From Odontocerum albicorne (taxonomy: Eukaryota > Arthropoda > Insecta > Trichoptera > Odontoceridae), in the NCBI GenBank assembly GCA_949825065.1, contig OX463849.1, forward strand, positions 31,112,043 through 31,176,042: DNA of 64,000 nucleotides. Direction: 5' to 3'. This document shows, one piece after another, positions 48,401-57,400 of the stretch (the first letter of the stretch is position 1; each line of letters opens with the position of its first letter). The position numbers were made by a program, and so were the translations under genes. A model generated the notes under the pieces. The model did no database searches, was not told where the DNA came from, and worked only from the letters and a program-made list of their open reading frames with translations.

Positions 48401-51400
48401 TTTAGGGTTGCTTTATATTAGAGTTTCAAACAAATGAATAATTAATTTACTACCCCCAAATGCCCCAAATATTTATATTAATCTCTCTCACAATATTTTT
48501 TAAGAAACTCATTCATCAGACATTGTTTACAAGCAATGTTCAAGTTCAACTTCATTTCAAGCTGTTGGAATCAGATTATAAATGTCATTGCTAGAAACTA
48601 CAAATTGCAATAAATTAGTAGTGAAAAAACTTATAAAAGTAGGAAATCTTAATGCAACAATTACCTTTATATTGTTTTCCCAGTTGGTTAACGTACATAC
48701 TGACGTTGCAAATGTCTATGTAGAGTGGAAAATGTATTTGAGTTATGGGTTTTCTTTTCGACTCAAAGCTTTATTGACTTATTTTGAATTTACTGTTGAT
48801 ATTTAACTATGAGTATATTCAATTTCAATTTAACGTCTGATTGAAAAGGGTGTTCATTTGTAAGTTTTCAATTTTAAAATGATCATGTTGTCATTACCCT
48901 TTATTAGTTCACTGTTAAATATATGCCTCTATGTGACATACAGGCTTTAATGTTGTGATTTTAAAATCTATATTATAACGACAACCACTATCAATAACAT
49001 TCCAAGTAGGAATTGCAATCCAATGTATGATGTAAGTTCACAACTGGATCATTTATATTTTTATTTACATTATGATAGGTCTGAAAAATTACTTAGTGAA
49101 AGATTATCCACAATGAATGAAATAAAACTGAAGATAAATTATTCCTTAATGTAGATTAAAGAAGTTGGCCATAAATACATACAAGACACACGTGATTTAG
49201 GATTGCAATCTCTAATTTGATGACTTTAGTTCAGTGACTCCCAACCTTTATGTTAGAAAGAATTCTTGAAATGTTTTATAAAACATGTTAGATTTGACAG
49301 TAGTAAATTACAAATATATATGTTTAAAGCAGTAAGTTATGTGTTTTAACTTTTGCGAATTCTTGTGAACCTCAGTGTTCCAACAAACCCCGGTAAGGAG
49401 TCACTGTTCTTTGGCTTTTAATTATATTTTTCTTTAGGAAATAATTAAAAATCAAAAACCACAAAAGTGGCCAATGTTATTTATTCTGGATGTTGACGTA
49501 TACAGTAAAATATTAGTAATATAATGGGATTTCAATTAAAATTGTGTAGTAATCCATTTATCCTTTGTTTACGTTTAAACATTTGTAAGTATTACATATT
49601 AGATTGTTGAAATTAAAAAAATGTAATTATTTTTATCATCACACTTTTCATTTCTGCTCACATGACATTTATTTAAATTTCTCTTTGTATTCTCATCTAA
49701 TTATTTTTTTCTTTTCTAAGTTTTTTTTCTTTGAATATTTTATGCAAACTCATTCTTAGTTGCATCTACACATTGGTAGTAATGTATCGTAACATTTTGA
49801 TATACAAACATTTGTATTTCCAACAGTTTTAATAATTATTTCTATCAAATATTTTAACTAACTGTAATACGAGGGCTGCTACTTAAGTTTTGAGATATGG
49901 CAACACCAGTGTAGATACGTCAAATCTGACATCAGCATCGTAAAGTTTGACGTTTTTAATGGTATACGTGCTCAGAAAGTTTTGTCATACGAGTGCTATT
50001 TGTGTTGTTTACAGTGACTTGAAAAATTCATCTCGGCCAAAAATGGAATTAAATCGTGAACATTTTCATGCGATGATTTTTTATGATTTTCGAAGTGAAC
50101 TAACTCAACAACAGTGTGCCGATCAACTCGCTTCGACTTTTGGTGATGAAGCACCATCCCGAGTCACTGTGTTTCGTTGGTTTTCCGAATTCAATCATGG
50201 TCGTAGTTTGCTCCAGGACGAATTTCGTGAAGGTCGTCCAAAATCGATTGTTGTGCCAGAAAACATCGATGCTCTGCATGAACTGATATTGCAAGATCGT
50301 CATGTGACTTATCGTGAGATTGAGGCATGTTTGGGCATTAGTTCCACTCGCGTACATTCAATATTGCATGAACATTTGGCCGTCAAAAAGATTTGTTCGC
50401 GTTGGATACTGCATAATTTGACAATCGCTCAAAAAAAGGCTCGTGTCGATTGGTCCAAAGAATGTTGAAATAATTCAATCGCGGTGCTTCAAAAGATGTC
50501 AAAAGAATCATGGATCTATGCATATGAGCCAGAAACTAAACAGCAGTTGACTGTATGGGTCTTTCAAGACGAGCCAAATCCAACAAAAGTTATTCGCGCA
50601 CGAAGCACTTCGAAGCAAATGGTGGCTTGTTTCTTCGGTATAAATGGTCATGTCGCAACAGTGCCTTTAGTGGAACGTCGTACGGTCGATTCTGAATGGT
50701 ACACCACCATTTGTTTGCCATAAGTGTTCGGAGAAATGAGGAAAACCAACCGCCGAAGACGGATCATTCTCCACCATGACAATGCGAGCTCTCAGACATC
50801 GGCTCAAACAAGTGTCTTTTTGAGCACTCAAAACATCGAATTGATGGGTCATCCGCCGTACAGCCCTGATTTGGCACCCAAGGACTTCTTTTTATTCCCG
50901 AACATCAAAAATAAATTACGAGGTCAACGTTTTTCGACGCCTGAAGAAGCGGTTGATGCGTTCAAAACGCATATTTTGAAATTATATCTTTCGGAGTGGA
51001 AAAAAAGTGCTTCGAAAATTGGTTCAAACGCATGCAAAAGTGTATTGATCTTCATGGAGAGTATTTTGAAAAACAATAAACCCATTTTTTATGATAAATA
51101 TTTGTTTTTACTTGTCTGTCTCAAAACTTAAGTAGCAACCCTCGTAACCAGGTATTTAAGTAGTAATTCATAATTTATGGGTGCCCAATGTATTTTATCT
51201 AAAAGGGTTTTAGGTTCTTGATATTTAACTAAAAAGACCATTTGAGTATTTATATTGGTAAAGGGTTTTAGTATAATATAAATTATATTTATATTCATTA
51301 TTATTTTAACAAAATGTTCATATTAATACATCATTTGTAGTGAATGTAGAAATATTTTTTTCTCCATTGTGAAATTATGAACATCACGATACTAAACAAT

Positions 51401-54400
51401 TACCTTATTACAGCTATTATTTAATAAAACTACTTATTAAGAAATTGGTTTATTTATCATTTATTTTTTCAAAATGTTCCGATGTGTGTTCCGTTCAAAA
51501 TAGTGTTCTGATATATTTTTTCAACATAAACAACATATTTTTAAAGGACACTCATGACCTAATCGGTAGCACGCCTGCCTTCCGACCCGGGAGTTGTGTG
51601 TTCATTTCTCGCTGGTATCTAAATTTTTTAAACAGTCCATTGATCTTGTTTTCACTTCCGATCTCTATAACATCTTTCTGGTTGAAAGAGATTACCACAA
51701 TCTTGTGATATTATGAAAGTGTACATACAATGCAAACAGTAATTTGTTTATCTGATACCATTATTTTGTTTAGAATGTACCGTGATGTTCTTTTGTTATA
51801 TTTTCTATATCAAGCAAAAAATCCTGCTGATAATGTGTTAATATGAATTATTCACGTTATAAATACCCATAATAGTTAAAATCTAATAATTTACAGTCAT
51901 CGATCTAAAATATGGATTCAAATGATTTATTTTAAAAATATGTATATATTTTATTTAAATGCTGATGATTTTTTCGAAAGAATTGAATAAAATTGACAGG
52001 TTTTATTCATTTAAAAACATCTTAAAATTTATAAAGTGCTATTTTGTAGCATCTGTCACTCGTAGAGTGCCCTCCAAGAATTTATGTTAGGCACCAACTA
52101 AGCGCCAGTGCATCAACAAGTTCAGATAAAAAATCAGTCGGGTATCTGCTAGGATTCAAACTGGGATGCCTGGGTGCTAACCTAGCATGCTAACCGATAA
52201 GCTATAGTGCCGATAATTACAAATTTTAATAATTTTGTGTTGTTGCATTGAAAAAACAATATTTTTATTTATTTGTTTGAGAGGAAACATAAAGTTTGAT
52301 AAATTAAATTACTCTTTAGTGGGACGCTTGTTTTAATTTAACGAAGAAGTAGTCTTAGAGTATTTCTTTAATATCTACACTTTTTTCATGAATGGTGTTG
52401 TTATGTAACTAGACCAGATACAATAAATTTTTTAAGGGGTTGCAGTTATATGTAATAAATAAGGACAGCAATCTCCAGAAATGTGCGAAGCTTTTATATC
52501 CTGTATTCTGGTAATATATTAATGCTAATGATGAAGTCAGCTTGAATCAAATTGAGGAAAGACAACTTTATTTGAATAATTAAAAAGATATAATGCTCAA
52601 CTTTATTCAATACTTCAATATTCGAATAGAAAAATGTCATCCTCTGTTCTATTTCGTAATATGACACAGATAATAATTGTTGCAATTAATATTGTTAATT
52701 TTTATTGTCCCCACTAGCTATAGGAATCATCCGTAAACGTGAGTACATGTCCGTAGAGATGGAGTGTTAGTTACGGCAACCATGTCAATGTGCCTTTTTT
52801 CTTTTCTTCTATTAACTGATCCTTATCGTTTGGCTGGTATTTTCTGCGGCTATAGATGTTTAGTATCGACTACTGTTTTCTAACCAACGTACAAAACACA
52901 AACACATGTACTCAATGGTCTTTATTTATTCAATGTTCATTTCTTGTCTAAATGTTTTTAAAAATCTTCAATCTGTGAAACTAAAGCATGTAATGAGCTG
53001 ATTTTTTAAACTAATGAGAATGGATTTATGAATCCTTTGTGTTTTCTTGGATGATTTTATTTGTGGTTTTTTTAGATTTAAAAACATTTTTTGAGTATCT
53101 TTTATTCTGATTTTAGTGATTTCAAACCTATTCTATGAGAATTGATTTTTTATAAAAAGTATGATTAAATCCGAAACTTAAGCATTATAGTTGTCTAAAA
53201 GTATACTCTTCGTTAGTCAGTTGCTGGCCACGTTTTTGCTAAAAACTTAAATCGTAGTAATTTATTGCAATAAGGGTTAAGGCAGTGATAGCTGTTTTGT
53301 CATACAATGGTCTTGTCAAACTGTTTGACAAGGCCATTGTGTGGCAAAACAGCTGCACTAAGTAAATAAGTAAAGCATATATAACTATCAGTGTTTAATT
53401 TTTGTTTTCCTTATTAAAAATGCAGTTCTATGAATTGAATATCAATACCATCAATAAACAATATCTTACACTTTATCATATAAAGAAAAATCACAAGAAG
53501 AGGACCTGACAGACAACTTCATGGTTGAAAAATCTACGAGAGTAGTTGGGTAAATCAACTCTATTCCTCTTTAGTAAACAGCTACTATAAAATAACGATA
53601 GTCAACATGATGGAGTACCCTTGAGGAGAGTATGCTCTCTACTACTAACTGCGATGTATAAATTGTACTTTTATTATTAATATTATGATTGCCAACATCT
53701 GCTGAGCGGATATGGCACAAATTTTATTAATTTGAAATTTAACACTTCATTATTAGGTATTGATTTTATTAAAATAGTCTCATATTGTAAATAAATCAAT
53801 TTCTGTTTAAGATCTAAAGAACCACAAAAGTTTTACTTACCACATTACATTACATGTTAAAATATACTGAAAGGTTGATTAATTAAAAATATTTTATTAT
53901 TTTATTGGATGATTGTCATTGATAAGTATGTATAATCTGGACATTTTTTCTCCATTTCTTAGTAACATATTTCCACATTGATAATTGGGCAACCCTTTTT
54001 CTATATTCATACAAGCATAATCATTGTATCTGGTTTTCCTACAGCTTGCATATCCTCATATACACACACCACTCTCAGAAGAATTGGCATTAACTCCATA
54101 ACTCAAAATAAAATCCAAATCAAAAACAATTGTTGGCATAATAACCCAAATGTGTGATTTAAGTGTTTTGATTTTAAATTAATTTTATGATGAAATGTTC
54201 TTTTTTGTGTTTATTAATTTTATTTATTTAATATGTGTAAGTTTGGGTGTTTTTTTATGTTATTCATTATTTACCGTTTTTGTATAGTTTATTTTTTTTC
54301 TTCTCCTTTTTTTGGTATGAGGAATGACTTATTGTAGTCCAAGTATACAGTGAAATTTTGTTAATCTGATGTTTAAACTAATGTATAAAGTATGTGTTCA

Positions 54401-57400
54401 TTATTTTTGATCTGATTCATATGCAGTGTTTGATCCCCGTGATGTTACAATCACTAACATCATGTGGTTTTTTTCTGATGTCAAACAGTTTCTCATCTGT
54501 CTGTACAGTTACAAATTTGCGTAATACTGACAGGTGCCTCCGATTACACTGCTCTATGGTTTCTAGAAAAAGTGTATTTACTCTATAAATTTTTGGATAC
54601 TAAATATGAAAAGGACAGTCAAAATTCTAGATTGGCTCCGGTTTACAAGATAAATTGGACATTTCTGTATTGAAATGTAGGTTCACTCTTGTTCATTGCT
54701 TTTATAAATGCTTTCATGAGACCCAGTTTTACATGTGATAGTGACACCAAAACTTTAAAGAATTTTGTTATCGATTCTCGTACAATATTTTTCGTGCCAA
54801 GTTCAAGAGCTTTTTGGTGAGACCGTTCCTTTTGCTTGTAGTGGTTACTCCTAGCGTGGTTGTCCCACTCACATAAAAAGCAACAGTATTTGGTGTGCCG
54901 TACCGCCTTGCAGATTAACTAATATTGTGATGATTTTCAAATCAGCCATTCACGTTTCACTTAGTTTATTCTGCTTATAATATGTTGTTTTTGTCATAAA
55001 ATTTGGCAATAAGGATATAAAATTTGACAATAATGATATAAAATTTGCCAATCTATTTCGAGTTACGTATTGGTATACATACTCGTACATTTCCAGGTGA
55101 TTTCAGTTATATTTCTTTATAAAACATGAAAATAACCGCGAATCAACAAAAAATTATGTTTTCGAATTCAGCACCCGATAAAGAATAGCTAATTTTGTTT
55201 GTGTAAAAACTTCATTGTTTAGCAGTTTTACAAGTATTTGCCCATTAATGAAATAGTCTGTAATATTAAAAAAAAAACAATCAAACGTACAAGTATGTTT
55301 GAAATATTAAATGATACATAGATATGTATTTTTCATTTCAATACAATTTATATGCCATAAAGAAAACATTCACATGTAATAAATTTCAACATAAAAAAAT
55401 TAATATATTATATTTATTTGATTATAACCGAGTATATTTTCATTTACGCAAGATTTCATTGTATGTAATTTCTATATTTTTTTAAAAGAAAGGTTACTTT
55501 TTATATTTCTGTCTGTAAGATGATATTTTTAAATTGATCATAAAAAGTTTTATTTATGTCTAATTCATAATGTGTGTGATTTTTTTAAAGCAATCTTTTT
55601 TTCTAAGGAAATAGATTAATTATTTTTGTTTACATGTTTATTTTTTTGCTACACTGTAGACATTATAACTATCTATTATTACATAAAAAAATTCAATTTG
55701 AAAATATTTCATTCTTAAAAGTTTGAATCTACAGATTTGAAGAGTTCGAAACATTTTATAAAGTAGGATTATTAGGAATTTTCCAAAGATTAATTTACCA
55801 TAAATTTTAAGATTATCAATATTATTTAATTTAGTTTTGATTATGACATTAATTTAATTCGGAGTTTCATATATATAATATGGAAGATGAATATTTATTT
55901 ATTTTCCATCATGACCTTTTTTATTTAAAAAAATATTAACAGGTTAATTAATTAAGAGAAATTAATCTTCCTTATATTGTACATTCCCTAAAATGCCATT
56001 AGCCAAACCATTATTTTCATTCAAGTACTAAAAATATTAAGTCACATGTTTAAAAAACATGCTTGTATATTTTTTTAAATACCAGTTAAAAGATTTAGAT
56101 CTAAAAATAAATTTCACTAAAAGACTTTAAAATGATATTAAAATTATGGTGATTTGTGATTAATTTTCAATTTTAAATAAAAAAAATACATTTAACATTG
56201 TAGGTAATTCATTGACTGCTGGTGTATGCGGAGGTGCAGTACTGAGACCCTCGATGAACCAGGAAAGCATAGACATGTTGGAGTACCCTTTCCTTACCCT
56301 CACTAAATTCCCTCCTGGATTCATTATGCATATAGGTAAATTATTATTCATTCATTATATTTTGTAGTGAAACATCTCAGAGGGAGGTTGCTCAATGTTG
56401 AACAGGGTGAATTGATGGAAAGGTAGATGTGGCAGACCACTTGAATAACTATTGATTATGTACTTTTCAAAAAATTTAGTATTAAAACATTAAATAAAGA
56501 TCCAAAACATCTTAATTTCATCAAAATGACAATGCTTGACTTGGTAGCCTCATGGTCAGCCACTTCTCAAACAGCAATGGTTTAACTTCAGAAATGTCTG
56601 GACATAAGGAAATGGTTTGTGAATGACTCAACAGTTGTGACATGAGAGCAGATTTAAAAAAAAAAGTTCCATGACATTCTGTTGCGGTGTTTTATACATG
56701 AATTTGTAATTTGGGGTAATGTATAGAATAGACGCTCTTACATTTGATAGTTGCCAATTCATACAAGTTAAGAAATGCTTTTCTGCTGAGAAACCTATAA
56801 GGTATGGGGGTCTGCAAGAATTTGTATAGTATTGGGAGTACAAATTAGTTCGGTCCGTTTCCTAAAGATGGCTCTGGCTGTTATGATTGGTTCATAGTGA
56901 CAACCGATTTTAGCGGTTTCAAAGAGGCTAAACATCTGCCAATAATATTCAGTTTATACCGCTTTGAGTTTCATGCAAAAACCTTGTTTTGTACAGTGTT
57001 GAAAATGTCGAATTTTGTGTTAATCAAGCAGCATTTGCGGGAGGTTTTAATTTTCTGCTTTAATTGGAAGAAAAGTGCAGCTAAAGCCCATCGAATGCTT
57101 GTCAAAGTTTATGGTGACGCTGCTCCAACTGATAAATCATGTAGGGAATGGTTTCGACATTTCAAGGATGGAGATTTCAGCGTCGAAGACGAGCCTCGCT
57201 CTGGACAGCCAAAAAAATTCGAGGACAAAGAATTAGAGGCATTACTCGAAGAAGATCAGAGTCAAACGCAAGAGGAGCTTGCAGAATCAGGAGTGACTCA
57301 ACAAGCCGTTTCCGTACGATTGAGAGCCATGGGAATGATTCAAAAACAAGGAAATTGGGTGCCTTATGAACTAAAACCGAGAGACGTTGAAAGGCGATTT

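Larger units (their letters stand above)
47183..56203. other. C2CD5 intron 7
   Basis: 9.0 kb, the longest complete intron here. Mariner 49870-51144, SINE 51548-51730, tRNA-like relic 52135-52215, hairpin 53289-53354, short tandem 54998-55052, loose inverted repeat near 48065-48185. 47200-49860 and 55060-56200 have no identified element. Confidence 0.55.
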
